64,000 nucleotides of DNA from Homarus americanus (taxonomy: Eukaryota; Arthropoda; Malacostraca; Decapoda; Nephropidae). The notes beneath the pieces are model-generated. The model had not been told where the DNA came from and did not search any database. It was given only the letters and a program-made list of their open reading frames with translations. How positions within the stretch are numbered: the stretch's first letter is position 1; every line of letters starts with the position of its first letter. Where the stretch lies: contig NW_024737042.1 of NCBI RefSeq assembly GCF_018991925.1, forward strand, positions 18,941,789-19,005,788. Reading direction: 5' to 3'. Shown in pieces: positions 1-11,654 of this stretch. A program made the position numbers and the translations under genes.

Positions 1-703
1 CCAACTTATAGAAGAGGAGTGCAACAGACTTGGACTCAAGATAAATCCAGCCAAGTCGAAAGCGATGGCCATCTGCACAAACACACCAGACAAGATGCTC
101 TCCATACAAAACACTCCGGTAGTCTGGACCAACACCCACCAGTGTCTTGGAATCTGGTTTGACCAGAAACTCGCTTTCAAGCCGCAACTCGAGTATCTCA
201 GGCACAGGACGAAGAGCAGACACAATATAATGAGGTCGCTCACCAGCACAACCGCAGGAGCAAACCTTCATGTGCTCAAAGCCTACTACACGGCCGCCAT
301 CAGATCGCTGGTAGATTACAGTGCTCCAGCACTCATTGGACTGAGAGAAGACCGAATAGCTAAGCTAGAAGTCATCCAAAATAATGCTCTCAGGACCATG
401 CTCGGAGAACCCATGTGGACCAGAATTTGCAATTTGCAAATGGAAACTGAACTACCACCCCTGGCTGTACGAGTCAAGCAGGTGACAGCCGGTCTCCTCG
501 CCAAAATCTGTAGATCAGATAAGCCCACAGCTGCCAAAATTAGAATCAGTGCCTCCCTCCACCTCGACCACAGAGTGCGAGGGGCCACCTGGTCGCACGA
601 GGCAAGCGAGGTCATCCGACACCTGCAAGCAGAAACACTCGTCAAGAACAACCAAGACACACGAGACAATGGTTACCAGCCACATTCAAAATTACCGACC
701 TAG
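1..703 (+). pseudogene. LINE ORF2 fragment: C-terminal part of reverse transcriptase
   Basis: An open frame (frame 2) runs in from the window edge. It reads LGLKINPAKSKAM near base 30, then a long RT thumb/connection region (LVDYSAPALIGL, KLEVIQNNALRTMLG), which in non-LTR retrotransposons follows the catalytic palm. The palm itself lies outside the window. The frame ends at a TAG at 701-703, but homology passes to frame 1 at about 655-670, where RNase H coding follows, so a one-base frameshift separates the two. It would make cDNA by target-primed reverse transcription. RNase H presence suggests the I/R1/LOA group; the exact clade is inference. The copy is inactive. Confidence 0.85.
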
Positions 704-1635
704 GTGATAGCAAAGCCAACCTCCAGAAGGAGGACCTCAAAAAAATAACTCTGGAAGCCATAGCCACCGAGACACCGGCTGATGCAGCATCATACTTCAC
801 AGACGGCTCGGTGGATCCAAAACATCACACATCCGGAGCTGCCTTCTACACCCAAGGTCAGACCCTCCGATGGAGACTTTCTAATGACTGCTCCACCCTA
901 CAAACAGAGCTGGTAGCAATCTCAAAGGCCCTACAACACGCTGCAATACAACACAACAAGTCCATCATAATTCACACGGACTCGAAATCGGCCATGCAGG
1001 CGCTGCAACACAGTCAACCAAGAGACAACGTCCACATCATAACCTCGATCCTCGCACAGCTACAGGAATTCCAAAGACAAAACCGCCCAGTCGTCTTACA
1101 CTGGATTCCCAGTCATGTAGGGATCGGAGGAAACGACGTGGCAGACGAAGCAGCCAAGGCAGCTACACGTTCTAGTACCGTACACATTTAAGTTCCAGCA
1201 AGCGTGCAACAGATCAAGAATCACCTCAGAAAGACTAGCAAGCTCCACATCAAAAAGAGCTTTCTTCACGCATTCAACGCTGGTTCCCAATCAGCCAAAT
1301 GGTACCTGGCGGCTACAAAAGGGGAACCACCTTTCGCGGACAAGAAAACACCAAGACAAACCCAAGTCAGCCTTCATCGACTACGACTAGGGTACAAGTG
1401 CTCCTGGCAGATGATCGGAAATGACGTCATGGAATGCACCTACTGTCAGGAGCCAGCAGCCAACCCACTTGAACACTATCTCCTCGACTGCGAAGTCACA
1501 CAAAGCCTCCGAAACAGAACTCAAATCTCCCAAGAAGCACACACAACACCAGCGGCCACTCTAACCCGAAAGGCCCAAACAAACCACATTCACCACCTTC
1601 TCCGGGTCATCACACGATACCCACCACCCAGATAG
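664..1635 (+). pseudogene. LINE ORF2 C-terminus: RNase H domain and CCHC-like zinc motif
   Basis: Frame 1 encodes a type I RNase H: YFTDGSVD (first Asp, about base 793), TELVAISKAL (Glu), IHTDSKSA (Asp) and WIPSHVGIGGNDVADEAAK (last Asp), so all four catalytic positions are present. It would degrade the RNA strand during second-strand synthesis. A TAA at 1189-1191 interrupts the frame, which then continues in phase to 1635 with CTYCQEPAANPLEHYLLDC, a Cys-Cys-His-Cys motif typical of the C-terminus of RNase H-bearing LINEs. It follows the RT fragment after a frameshift. The one in-frame stop makes this a pseudogene. Confidence 0.87.
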
Positions 1636-1920
1636 CTTAGAAAGTATCCTCTCCCAGCAAGTGCGGACCCCAGTTCGGGGGGCGCGCCACTCCGAAACTG
1701 ACCACTTCCAAGAGTGGGGGTTGGTGGTAAGCGTCCACTGATCGGGGGTCCGCTCACACTTGCAACCTGCAGTATCCTTCCAAATCTGCAGGTAGGTCCA
1801 CCTCCAATCCCAATCCGGTCTGGCTGCTCCAGGAGCTCCAGCCGGAACCACCAAACGGGCCGCCTATAGGTAAAGGCCCGTGTCGGACTACGGTCCGACA
1901 ATCTCAACAACAACAACAAC
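1636..1920 (+). mobile_element. 3' UTR and (CAA)n tail of the LINE
   Basis: Non-coding sequence after the LINE stop codon ends in a short CAA-rich run at about 1900-1922, which I take as the LINE tail. The exact end and any target duplication are not visible, because the 5' end lies outside the window. Confidence 0.5.
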
Positions 1921-2432
1921 AGCAGTGTGCCGGGCTGGGCTGAACACACCTCGAGATATATGTTATTGATTAAAAAGCATGATACGTAGACATAGAGAAT
2001 GTTGGGGGATACTTTCAAACATTGGGAGTATTTTATTTTTTTTTTATTTTTTTTTTTCTAATTGTGAGATGAGGGAAATCTCAGGTAGAAATAAATGTAA
2101 GAATGTATAGTTGTAGGATAGTAAAGTGAAGAAAGTTGGTAGCGTGGCCGATTAGTTATTTAACTGACTATGTTCTTAAGGGAAAGTCTCTAAACACCAC
2201 TTCTAAATACAGCTATTTATTAGTTAACTAAATGACACGGACACATTAATAAATATATCGACATTACTAATACAATGACTCCTGGACTCAAAAATGAAAT
2301 GGATAAACTTCCCACCATAAGTAACTCACCCTATGGATCGCTCTGACAATGACTCATGTGTGACCTGAGGGAGGCCCAGCAGCTGGGGTATGTCATGGCT
2401 GCAGGTGCTGCTGAGGAGAGTGGTCTTGAAGG

Positions 2433-2633
2433 GTGTTGGACTCTGTCAACGGCCGTCTTGACAGATATTGCAAGTCAATATCAGTCCCATTCATTAACAA
2501 CTGGGACAACTTTTATGGCAGAAGGGACCTTTATGCAAGGGATGGGGTGCATCTGTCTAGGGATGGAGTGGTTACCCTGGCTGGGACTCTCGAAAGGGCT
2601 GTCCAAAAGATGTCGAAGTCTTTAAACTGCTAG
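2433..2633 (+). pseudogene. CR1 ORF1 C-terminal remnant (SGNH esterase end)
   Basis: The 66-residue frame matches residues about 230-291 of the intact ORF1 of copy B. It retains the SGNH block V (RDGVHL, catalytic Asp and His) and the SKSLNC end. Blocks I and III are missing because the copy is 5'-truncated. The apparent ATG at 2433 is fortuitous. The product, if made, could not be an active esterase. Confidence 0.8.
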
Positions 2634-2829
2634 GGGAACATGTGAGCACGAGGGTGGAGGAGACTGCAGTGGGAGCGGGTAAACAAAGTGAAAGTTACAG
2701 GGAAATAGTGTTAGAAATGACGACTAAACTAAATTAGACAGCGAGTTAAAACCTAAACCCGGCAAAGGGAGGACTCAGAACACGTCTAACTTAAATTTTC
2801 TACTACGTGAACAGTAGAAGTATGAGAAA

Positions 2830-5600
2830 CAATAATGGATGATATTAGGGCCTTGGTATGTACGGAAAAAAATCGATATAATAGCATTCACTGAAACATG
2901 GATCAACCTAGACTCACGTGAGTTACCTGTCGAATACCAAATTGCAGGTTACAAATTATTCCATACCGATAGGCAGATTAGGAAAGGAGGCGGAGTAGCA
3001 ATCTAAGTCAGGGATAATCTGAAGTGTGAAATAAATAAGGAAATAAAAACTGAGCGGAATACGGAGACAATTTGGATAGAATTAATCGACGGTAGGGAAA
3101 AATTAATCACAGGAGTAATATAGAGACCTCCCAATCTTGATAGAGTTAATGAGAGACATATCTCGGATGAAATGTGCAGGGCTTCCATACACAACAAAGT
3201 TTGTAAAGTAGGCGACTTTAACTTTGGCCAAATAGATTGGATTGACCTTACCGGTAACTCAGAATCAGAGGATTTTCTTGAAACAATCCAGGACTGTTTC
3301 CTAAGTCAACATATAACCGATCCACCCGGGGTAATAATATTCTCGATTTAGTTCTGTCGAACAGAGAAAACCTCATTAGTCATGTCGAGGTAGGGAACGA
3401 ACTTGCAAACAGCGATCACAAAGAAATTAGATTCCAGTTAGATTTTCAGGGCAGCCGTGAGGATAATTCCACAGAAGTCCCAGATTTCAGAAGGGCAAAC
3501 TTTGATAGTTTGAATAGGCAGTTGAGAGAAGGGTTATCACGCTTAGGGGTGAGCTACTTGGACTGGATGATTGAAACCGACCTGATAACGAGATCTGAGG
3601 TTGCCGAGTTCCACGACAATTTAAATAATGAGTTACTTAATGCACAAAGGCAGAACATACCATACAAAAAACTCAGATCAAACAACAATGACCCTAAATG
3701 GATAAATAATTATTTAAAGAACATTATTGGTCAAAGGAAGGCCATAGGTAGGAGGATAAATCGTGGCGAAATTTACCCCCGGGATTATTATAAGGTATTG
3801 GCCGGCAGGGTTAAGACCGAGATAAGGAAAGCAAAGACGAACAATGAGCTGAGGATAGCAAGGGAGGAGCAGACAAACCCCAAGGGATTCTATCAAATGT
3901 ATCAAACTAAAACACGAGAAAAGATAGAGCCAATACAGTCGGATACCGGCGAGCTAACTGATAACGACGGAGAAATGAGCAATAACCTGAATAAATATTT
4001 TTCAACAGTTTTCACCACCGAAAATTTAAACATGATACCCGAGGCACCGACTCTATTCAGAGATAGTGAAGAAAACAAATTAAGAGAGATAGTAGTGACT
4101 AGTAACGATGTTAGTAAGCAAATAGACAAACTAAAGCCTAATAAGTCACCTGGTCAATTTGAGATATTTGCCAGAGTATTAAAGGAATGTAAGGAAGAGC
4201 TAAGTATGCCCTTAGCAAATTTGTTTAACATGTCCTTAAAAACAGGTGTAGCACCAGAATCCTGGAGGATAGCGAATGTAATACCAATTTTCAAGAAGGG
4301 GGATAGATCACTATCCTCTAACTACCGTCCAATCTGTCTAACATCAATTGTAGGCAAATTACTGGAAGCAATCATTTCAAACTCTATTCGAAACCACCTG
4401 GAGAAGCACAAATTGATCAATGATTCCCAGCATGGCTTCACAAGCGGGCGTTCATGTATAACTAATCTATTAACATTCTTTTCATCAGTTTTCGAATCGG
4501 TGGACGAGGGGCAAAATTATGATGTGGTATATCTCGACTTTAGTAATGCCTTCGACAGAGTCCCCCACGAAAGACTGATAAGAAAGGTAGAAGCACATGG
4601 CATTAAAGGTAATATTCTAAAATGGATTAGGGTGTGGTTACAGGACAGGAAAGAGCGAGTGAGCATTATCAGCACTAAATCCCATTGGAGCAACGTCACC
4701 AGTGGAGTTCCCCAAGGCTCAGTACTTGGACCATTATTATTTATTATATACATAAACGACATAGATATAGGCATAGACAGCAACATAAGTAAATTTGCTG
4801 ATGACACTAAAATAGGATGTGTAATTAAATCTGACGAGGACTCGGCAAAACTACAGGAAGATCTAAAAAAAATTTTCGAATGGTCTGAAAAATGGCAGAT
4901 GAAATTCATTGTGGACAAATGTAAAGTACTCAGTTTAGGAGAAGTAAACAGGGAAACCAGTTACCAGATGAACAATGATGCCATTGAGAAATCCGACTGC
5001 GAGAGAGATTTAGGAGTAATTATAAGTAGGAATCTTAAGCCAAGTAAACAATGTGTTCTTGCTCGTAACAAGGCTAATAAAGTACTTATGTTCATACAAA
5101 GGAGTGTCAGTTATAAGACTAGCGAGGTCATCTTAAGATTATATCCTGCGCTTGTGAGACCTCACCTGGATTAAGCAGTGCAGTTCTGGTCACCGAATTA
5201 CAGAATGGATATAGAATCCTTAGAAAGAATCCAGAGGAGAATGACAAGACTAATCCCGGGCATTAGTAACCTCGAGTACAGAGACAGGTTAAAGCATCTT
5301 AATTTGCACTCCCTCGAGAGACGTAGAGCGAGGGGCGACATGATAGAGGTGTATAAATGGAAGTCAGGACTAACAAAGGGGACATTACCAAGGTACTCAA
5401 ACTATCCAACCAGGAGCGAACTCGTAACAATGGTTTTAAATTAGACAAATTTAGATTTAGAAGCGAAATTGGCAAACACTGGTTTTGAAACAGAGTAGTG
5501 GATGAATGGAACAAGTTACCAAATATCATCATTAACTCGAATACACTGGATAGCTTCAAACATAGGTTGGATGTTTATATGAGCAATAGGGGTTGGGTGT
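2830..5600 (+). pseudogene. CR1 ORF2: AP endonuclease and reverse transcriptase, broken
   Basis: The first part (2830-3508) encodes an APE-type endonuclease: IAFTETWINLD near 2895, a KGGGVAI block near 2985, and GDFNFGQIDW near 3210, broken by stops and a frameshift near 3330. From 3510 to 5174 a continuous 554-codon frame carries RT motifs: NYRPICLTSIVGKLLE, YLDFSNAFDRVPHERL, SGVPQGSVLGPLLF and the catalytic FADDTKIG. A TAA at 5172-5174 replaces the TAC seen in copy B (LDYAVQ). The same frame continues from 5178, then loses one A near 5376 and shifts. There is no RNase H, as usual for CR1/L2. It nicks target DNA and copies its RNA there. Inactive. Confidence 0.9.
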
Positions 5601-5821
5601 AAATGGGACTTCCCATTATGGGCCAATAGGCCCGCTGCAGTTTCCTCCATTCTTGTGTTTTTGTGTTCTTGTGTCTCCTGTGGTAGACTCTGCTAGCTGG
5701 GGTCTTGGTGTTGGGGAGGGAAGTCCCCCTCCTAACCTTAACAGGTGATGAGAGTGACTACCTGTGAGTTCTGACTCTTGTGTGTCTCACGGAAGGAGCT
5801 GAAGGCCCCTTATATTGGCGG

Positions 5822-6755
5822 TGTCAGGCCGGCAGTTGTCTTCACTAATTAACAATAATCTAAGTGTGTCGAGACAGCCGTGTTTGAACAGGTGTGGGCT
5901 GGAGTGTAGTTTCTTGAGTTAACACTGTGTAAGGGAGGAAAAGATCTTCCTGCTCGTTACCGCTGCTAACTCTCTCGTTTGCTGGTGCAGACAACACTTA
6001 GGGTGGTTGGACAGAGGTGAGAACGGCAGCTGCTACCTGTGTCAAGAGCAGATTCACCCCAGCCGCCATACAGTCACTATCTAGTTACCCAGCTGTTCGT
6101 CAAATTCTGGCTGTGATCTCATCATAGGTCCTGGACTCGTGGGCTGTTTTCCCAGACCTTCACCTATCGACTGCCAATTCTCTGGACATCAATCACTACC
6201 GCTGCCGCCACGACCGCCAGCTCCTCTCCACAGCCTGTGCCCCGGTGTTTCGTCTGTTGTATCAAGACTCTGTTGCTCGAGTGTGGAGTTGAATGGACGC
6301 TTCCCTACCCTGAGTGTGGATCACTGTGTTCCAGAACCTTCCCCCAGGGCCACTGCCGTAGGAAATATCTGTTCATTGTTTGATTCTATGGTTGTTTGAT
6401 TCCATTAATTGTTGACTCCTCTTTATTGTTCGATTCTATCAATTGCTGACTCCCATTAATTGTTTGATTCCATTAATTGCCGACTCACATTAATTGTTTG
6501 ATTCCTTTTATTGTCTGCTTCCATTAGTTGTTTAACTCCATTAACTATTGACTGCATTAATTGTTTGACTCGTGTAATTATTTGATGTTTGTTGAGTGGT
6601 GTCAGAGTTTTGTGTTATATTTTTTATAGTAAAGAGATGTCAATCTCAAACGGTTGTTTGCTATTCCTCAGAAAACCATGGTCCTTGACTTTCCTTTACT
6701 AAGAACCTGATTAGTCTGGTAAGGGATTTCTATCCCTATTTCTCAGGCCTTTACA
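5822..6755 (+). mobile_element. Family M LTR-like insertion (solo LTR?)
   Basis: Begins TGTCAGGCCGGCAG and ends GGCCTTTACA (TG...CA). Its right half (about 6395-6755) recurs at 52541-52846 with the shared blocks GTTGAGTGGTGTCAGAG, AAACGGTTGTTTG and AAAACCATGGTCCTTGAC. It contains a run of degenerate TTAATTGTTTGATTCC units. Family L copies elsewhere lack it at this point, so it looks like an insertion into L1. No clean target duplication is seen (GGCGG versus CACGG), so the ends are tentative. Confidence 0.4.
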
Positions 6756-6958
6756 CACGGTCATGACGCCGGTTTGACTAATCACGCGATGGTGAGATTC
6801 TGTTTCATTGTGATGTGACCCCTGCTAGATCAGGTCTTAATCTCTCTTTAATTACGAAGGGTGGGATAACTTACGAGGGTGTACTCCTATGCATCTACTT
6901 TCTGTTATATGTGTTGTTCTCTGGGCTGTAAGCTATGGTCTGATAAATAATCATTACA

Positions 6959-7190
6959 CCTCCCGCCAAGACTTAAGCTTCCATACCAGAGAACTGATGA
7001 CACATACAGACAGTGATCATGGTATAAGTATCAAGTGCAGTATCTAGAATAGCCCCTGAGGCGATAATGCAACCTCACATTTTCCAAACAATAACCGCCA
7101 CCTATCGGTAGCACTTCCATCATAGTTACTGATATGTATGTTTTTCTACTGGCTTGGTTTTCTCATGACAAAACTCACTATGTGTGTGCG
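6959..7190 (-). mobile_element. Non-coding internal region next to family L LTR
   Basis: Starts CCTCCCGCCAAG right after the LTR end and matches 58574-58780 (shared GTATGTTTTTCTA, CTCACTATG-like and CTTAAGCTTCCATACC/CCAAAGCTTCATC blocks). It is read as 3' internal sequence of the minus-strand family L element. No coding frame is recognised. Confidence 0.4.
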
Positions 7191-8583
7191 TGTGTTTTGG
7201 CAAATGCCATCTTTCACATAAACACTTAACACACTAGGCGATTTTTCTCAAGGTAATAAATAAATATACAAAAGTCACAGCAAAAAAAAAAAAAACTATT
7301 TGCGCAGACAAGTCAGAGTACACGTGTGTGGTGCAGCGAGAGGAGAGGAGTGTGTTTTGATCAAGGCCAACCTTGGTTTTGACAAAGTAGATTTAATTCT
7401 CTCGAGTACTGCTAGTGGAATTTTCTTATATTAGGAGCGTCGTCAGTAACTATCTTTTACTATCTTATTTTTTTCTGTTATTAATCTTTCTTCTTGGTCT
7501 TGGTCTTGTTCTTATATTTCCTTTACATCCTTTCTCTCCTTTTACTTATTCGTGTTTTCTTTGTTGTTATTCCTCTTTTCTTAAATTTCTTTTTAATCTT
7601 CCTCTGTTTTTCATTGGTTGTCTTCTTCCTTTCTTTTATTTCATTAATTACACGACCATATGTCCATGATCTGCTTATCCGTAGCTTTAGTCTTTGTCTA
7701 AAGTGGAAGATATCGTTCGTATTATTCTGTCCACGCGTAAGTTTTCTCCATTGTAGAGAAATATGAAAATCCTTTATTAGTACTCTACATGGGGATTAAG
7801 GTGACATTCCTTTCTCAATGATAATGTTTGCATTTTCTTTTTGTAATTCCCATGCAAAGGAAATATCATCCGTTGAAAGAAAATCATATTCACACACACA
7901 CACACACTGCAAGAGTTAGTTTTCCTGCTTCCTAAGACATTTTTTCGAACCTTAACAATTGCCTCATTCAACATGTTTTTCTTTATTATTTCGTTTTGTA
8001 TTTTTATATTTTTCCTCTTTCTTCGCTGTATATAAACACCATGAATGCAAGGCTCCTGAATTGCAATAGAGAATGTAACCTGATGAAAGCCTCTCCCTCT
8101 GCCCACCACTGAAGTATGTATATTTACCCAAGTTTGTAAGCTACAAAGAAATTTATCTCAGCACAGATCTCTACTCTGTGTAGATCTTCAAGTTTCCTCA
8201 CCTATGACCTACTTTTCTACAAGCTGTAGAGACTTCTTTCTAAGTCGTTTTTCATCCCAGTCATACTTTCGTCAGAACAGTTATGCCGTTGAAAGTCTCA
8301 TTTTTTTGGGGGGGTGGGGGGTAAGATATGGGAAGTATGTTCAACTTGAATCAATATTTAGTTGTTTTCTGTTTTTTCAACATTACATTGTCTCCCTGCT
8401 AAATGAATTGTTTTTATCACTGGGTCTCTTGTTATAATGTTAGTGGTGTTGACGATCTCTCTGTGAACGTTACTTCTCACCTTAATTCTTACAAAAAATC
8501 AATCAGTTTCTTTTAGGTGCATAAACAAGTAAGCCTCTCGATTTTATAGGAAACAGACAGAACATTATTGAGATGGTTTGATT

Positions 8584-8587
<4 letters not shown>
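7191..8587. other. No gene recognised
   Basis: AT-rich, T-rich sequence with an A-run at about 7280 and a G-run at about 8310. The short hydrophobic frames at 7415-7766 come from a TTCTT-rich stretch and show no domain. Confidence 0.6.

Positions 8588-8632
<45 letters not shown>
8588..8632. repeat. (CA)n microsatellite
   Basis: About 22 CA units followed by TATACATCTG and the 25-bp minisatellite. Confidence 0.95.
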
Positions 8633-8638
<6 letters not shown>

Positions 8639-8640
8639 TC

Positions 8641-8776
8641 TGTAGTGATGATGGATGGTATTATATGTAGTGATGATGGATGGTTTGATATGTAGTGATG
8701 ATGGATGATGTTATATGTAGTGATGATGGGTGTTGTTATATGTAGTGATGATGGGTGGTGTTATATGTAGTGATGA

Positions 8777-8778
<2 letters not shown>
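8641..8778 (+). repeat. 25-bp minisatellite (Helitron-associated)
   Basis: About five copies of a GTAGTGATGATGGATGGTGT-based 25-bp unit. The same unit forms part of the Helitron copies at 10936-11176, 12295-12487 and (reversed) 63365-63630, so this is probably a remnant of that element. Confidence 0.9.

Positions 8779-8847
<69 letters not shown>
8779..8847. repeat. (AT)n microsatellite
   Basis: Perfect AT dinucleotides between the minisatellite and the SINE-like inverted repeat. Confidence 0.97.
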
Positions 8848-8853
<6 letters not shown>

Positions 8854-8855
8854 AA

Positions 8856-8977
8856 AATCAACACCTCACCCCGCCAGGATTCGAACCCCTGCCCACGACC
8901 TGGTGGTCTAGAGGTAGCGTTCCCCGGTCACAGTCGTGGGCCGTGGGTTCGAATCCTGGCGGGGTGAGGTGTTGATT
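8856..8977. repeat. Inverted repeat of SINE-like sequence (hairpin)
   Basis: The left arm starts AATCAACACCTCACCCCGCC and the right arm ends GGCGGGGTGAGGTGTTGATT. The arms are perfectly complementary for about 33 bp (each includes the box B-like GGTTCGAATCC or its complement) and imperfectly for about 10 more. The loop is about 8900-8928. The left arm looks like a partial inverted copy of the SINE head that forms the right arm. Confidence 0.9.
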
Positions 8978-9012
8978 ATATGTAGAAGTCCGCGTGCCTT
9001 ATTGGGCTAATG

Positions 9013-9014
<2 letters not shown>
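8898..9014 (+). mobile_element. tRNA-derived SINE-like element
   Basis: CCTGGTGGTCTAGAGG resembles the A-box region of tRNA-Glu and GGTTCGAATCC is a consensus B box 43 bases later. It is followed by GAGGTGTTGATT and a tail unit ATTGGGCTAATGAAATATA that leads into (AT)n. A related head lies at 12688-12776. The acceptor ends do not pair as in a functional tRNA. The tRNA-Glu origin is inference. Confidence 0.6.

Positions 9015-9108
<94 letters not shown>
9015..9108. repeat. (AT)n microsatellite
   Basis: Runs on from the SINE tail ATTGGGCTAATGAAATAT, so it may have grown from an AT-rich SINE 3' end. Confidence 0.97.
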
Positions 9109-9111
<3 letters not shown>

Positions 9112-10790
9112 ACCGGTCGGAATTTACTGGACTTTATTTTCTCACTTGACTTGGGGTTTATTAAAAATTAATAGATGGTAATGGCAGTGGAAGCGCCCTT
9201 TGAGAAAAATCCCGAACCAGCACAAGAACACTTAAATCTACTAAACAAAATGAATTGTCCGTGACCCGTGGAAGGATAGCGTCTGTGACTGGGATGAATG
9301 AGACACACTGTAAAATTTAGACACTTATATTCCCTCCAACACTACAAACACAATCAAATAATGGTACACCAATATGCTCACCTCTTAACTTAAACTTAAA
9401 ACACTACTCTGGGGAATAAAAGTTATACATGATATAGAAATTATTAGAAACACAGGCAACAATAAATTTGAAGTATTAAGAAATGTTGCTTGCACACATG
9501 AACAGGCCTTAAGGGCTTTCACAAAATAATATCAGTCACTTAGGAAATGGTATTAAAAAATAAGAAATTAACTACTCTACAATGAATAGGCCTTAAGGGC
9601 TTTCAACAAAATAATAGCACCCCAACAGATGCACACTTCCTAACCTAACTTAACCACTACTCTGGGGAACAAGGTTATACCTGAGATCAGAATTATGAAG
9701 AACAATTAGATGCATTAAAAGAATCAAATCACAGCATCACTCTGGTTCCACTTAATGGCACAAACATTCAAAAACAATACTATCAAAATTATTTAGGACT
9801 ATTAAACTACACACGTCAAGATAATATCAGTCTGAGGAATGGTGTTAACTACACCCGTAATAAGGAAGATAAAATGTTCCTCTAGGTATCTCCTAGAGTC
9901 CTAGACTCACGGTCTCAGTGTGTGACCATTAATATACTCAGATAGCCTCAGTGTACTCCCAGTGCGTCCATGGGCAGGAAGAGAGTGAGCCAATCAGACC
10001 TTGTGCAGTTGAGAGGAGCTTTAGCTTCCCGTTAGCAAGAGGGTTTCACTAAGCGGCTCGGGACATGTGGTGTTGTGAGCCGACGTCAGCTGGGCACCCA
10101 GACGGCTAGATTCCCTCAAGAGATCCTTTGGTACCCCGCTAAACAGTGACAGGCCTACTCTGATCGGTCCAATGGCGACAATCGCCACCCTCAATCATCA
10201 ACGGCAGTCTCAAACGGCAGTCAATCTCTCGCAGTCAAACTCCGGTCAACTCCGGTCAACTCCAGTCAAGTGGGTTCTGACGGAAACCCTGAAATGAACT
10301 CACTGTTAGCTCTAGTTAACTTTACCACTGCCCTATCTAAACCCTGTCCGAGATTGAATGAGACTTACTTGTTATACTGCCATAGCGCAGCACAGGTGAC
10401 TAGGCCACGTGACTATTTCTGTGACAGACGCGCAGGGACGTCTTGTCTGTGTGAATGCTTCCCGCGACTGAGACCTAGCCAGCGTCGCGTCTCCTCAAGG
10501 CGTTAGCTTAGGTCTACGTGACATATTTTCCGCCTAACTAATAACTCCTTGGGACACCCGTAACATTATTCAGACTGATAAACGATCTATAATAATTTCA
10601 AATTCAATAATAGTCCCTTACTTCATGAATCGCATCATTATTAATTCGGTGAATTACATTTAATATCATATAGGCCTAGTTCCGCAATCTCTCGCTATGA
10701 GCAGGCAGCGCTCTCTCCCCTCAGATGACCTTGAATGCTCAGTATCGCTAATGGCGGGGCATTTGAAATTACTCTGAAATTTCTGAGTAT

Positions 10791-10793
<3 letters not shown>
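9109..10793. other. No gene recognised; internal duplication
   Basis: Non-coding. A diverged duplication is visible: CTACTCTGGGGAA with flanking text occurs near 9401 and 9656, and AGGCCTTAAGGGCTTTCA occurs near 9506 and 9588. CTCCGGTCAACTCCGGTCAA is a short tandem run near 10242. The block from TGTAACCGGTC (9108) to CCCGTAACA (10565) has TG...CA ends but no matching flanks, so an LTR call is not supported. Confidence 0.5.

Positions 10794-10878
<85 letters not shown>
10794..10878. repeat. (AT)n microsatellite
   Basis: Ends directly at AAACAAAGAAGT, the conserved left part of the Helitron copies. Confidence 0.97.
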
Positions 10879-10881
<3 letters not shown>

Positions 10882-10935
10882 AAAGAAGTCTGTCTGTGGG
10901 GTTCCTCCCGAGAATCTCGGAAACTACTTTACCGA

Positions 10936-11176
10936 TCTGTAGTGATGATGGATGGTGTTATATGTAGTGATAATAGATGGTGTTATATGCAGTGATGATA
11001 GATGATATTATATATAGTGATGATAGATGTTGTTATATGTAGTGATGATGGGTGGTGTTATATGTAGAGATGATGGATGGTGTTATATGTAGTGATGATG
11101 GATGGTGTTATATGTAGTGATGATGGATGATGTTATATATAGTGATGATGGGTGGTGTTATATGTAGTGATGATTA
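10936..11176 (+). repeat. 25-bp minisatellite inside Helitron
   Basis: About nine to ten degenerate units based on GTAGTGATGATGGATGGTGT. Array length differs between the copies in this window. Confidence 0.92.
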
Positions 11177-11384
11177 GACAATAAAAAAATAACAGTATAA
11201 TGCTAAAAAATATACTTTGCTGTACAGTTGTAGTGAAAAACATGGTGGAACTTACATACACCGTTAATGAACTATTGATGGAAGAATAAGTTTTGGGGAC
11301 TGAACAGTGAGACAATGTGGAGCCTCCCGGAGGATGGCGTCCGACCGTGGGCTAGCGAATGAGCCGCCCGTAGGGCGGCTTTTG

Positions 11385-11585
11385 TGCAGACATGACATGC
11401 CGGTTAAAGTGAGCTTTGCCATGGCCATCTACAAAAGCCAGAAACAGTCCCTAAAGATGGTTGGCCTAAACCTGGTGTTTCCTTGCTTCTCTCATGGTTG
11501 CTCCAGAGTAGGAACTGGCAAAAATCTGTACATACTTGCTCCTAATGGCCAAACCAAAAATGTGGTCTACCCTAATGCACTGTAA
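11385..11585 (+). pseudogene. Helitron PIF1-like helicase, C-terminal fragment
   Basis: The frame reads MPVKVSFAMAIYKSQKQSL from 11397, the PIF1/RecD helicase block with a K-S-Q core. Then follow VGLNLVFPCFSHG and CSRVGTGKNLYILAPNG, ending TKNVVYPNAL and TGTAA-adjacent 3' sequence. In Helitron helicases a few residues normally separate FSHG from the (C)SRV block; these are missing here, implying a small in-frame deletion. Upstream the frame opens into the hairpin/3'-end sequence (11309-11379), so the fragment begins at a rearrangement point. It would unwind DNA during rolling-circle transposition. Inactive. Confidence 0.75.
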
Positions 11586-11654
11586 TGAGACAATTTGGAG
11601 CCTCTCGGAAGATGGCGTCCTACCGTGGCCTAGTGAAAGAACCCCCCGGAGGAA

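Larger units (their letters stand above)
2425..5670 (+). mobile_element. CR1-like LINE, copy A (5'-truncated)
   Basis: Closely matches copy B at 53638-57458 from the last third of ORF1 through ORF2. It starts within ORF1, as expected of a 5'-truncated LINE. It keeps the 3' end that copy B lacks: a short UTR (TTCCCATTATGGGCC, a small palindrome, at 5611) and a degenerate repeat tail of TTCTTGTG-like units at about 5652-5670, as in the short tandem tails of CR1 elements. It is inserted in LTR-like repeat L1. I could not define a target duplication. Confidence 0.82.
2112..6958 (-). repeat. Family L LTR-like repeat, copy L1, interrupted by CR1-A and an M element
   Basis: Begins TGTAGGATAGTAAAG and ends CAATAATCATTACA-like (…TAATCATTACA), giving TG...CA ends. 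The outer parts (2112-2400 and 5680-5820 plus 6760-6958) match the uninterrupted copies at 57757-58573 and 61120-61904 (shared blocks GTAGCGTGGCCG, CTGGGCTGTAAGCT). After the right end comes CCTCCCGCCAAG, which on the minus strand is a purine-rich GGCGGGAGG run directly before TGTAAT. This is what a 3' LTR of a minus-strand element shows. No coding region of the parent element is recognised. The LTR identity is inference from ends and PPT. Confidence 0.55.

Noticed and set aside
7415..7766. Hydrophobic small membrane proteins
   Set aside because: Both overlapping frames come from a T-rich tract with no conserved motif.
8898..8970. Functional tRNA-Glu gene
   Set aside because: A and B boxes are present, but the acceptor strands do not pair and the anticodon arm is not credible; SINE head preferred. 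Same for 12688-12776.
9108..10565. Solo LTR with TG...CA ends
   Set aside because: No matching flanking duplication and no second copy in the window.
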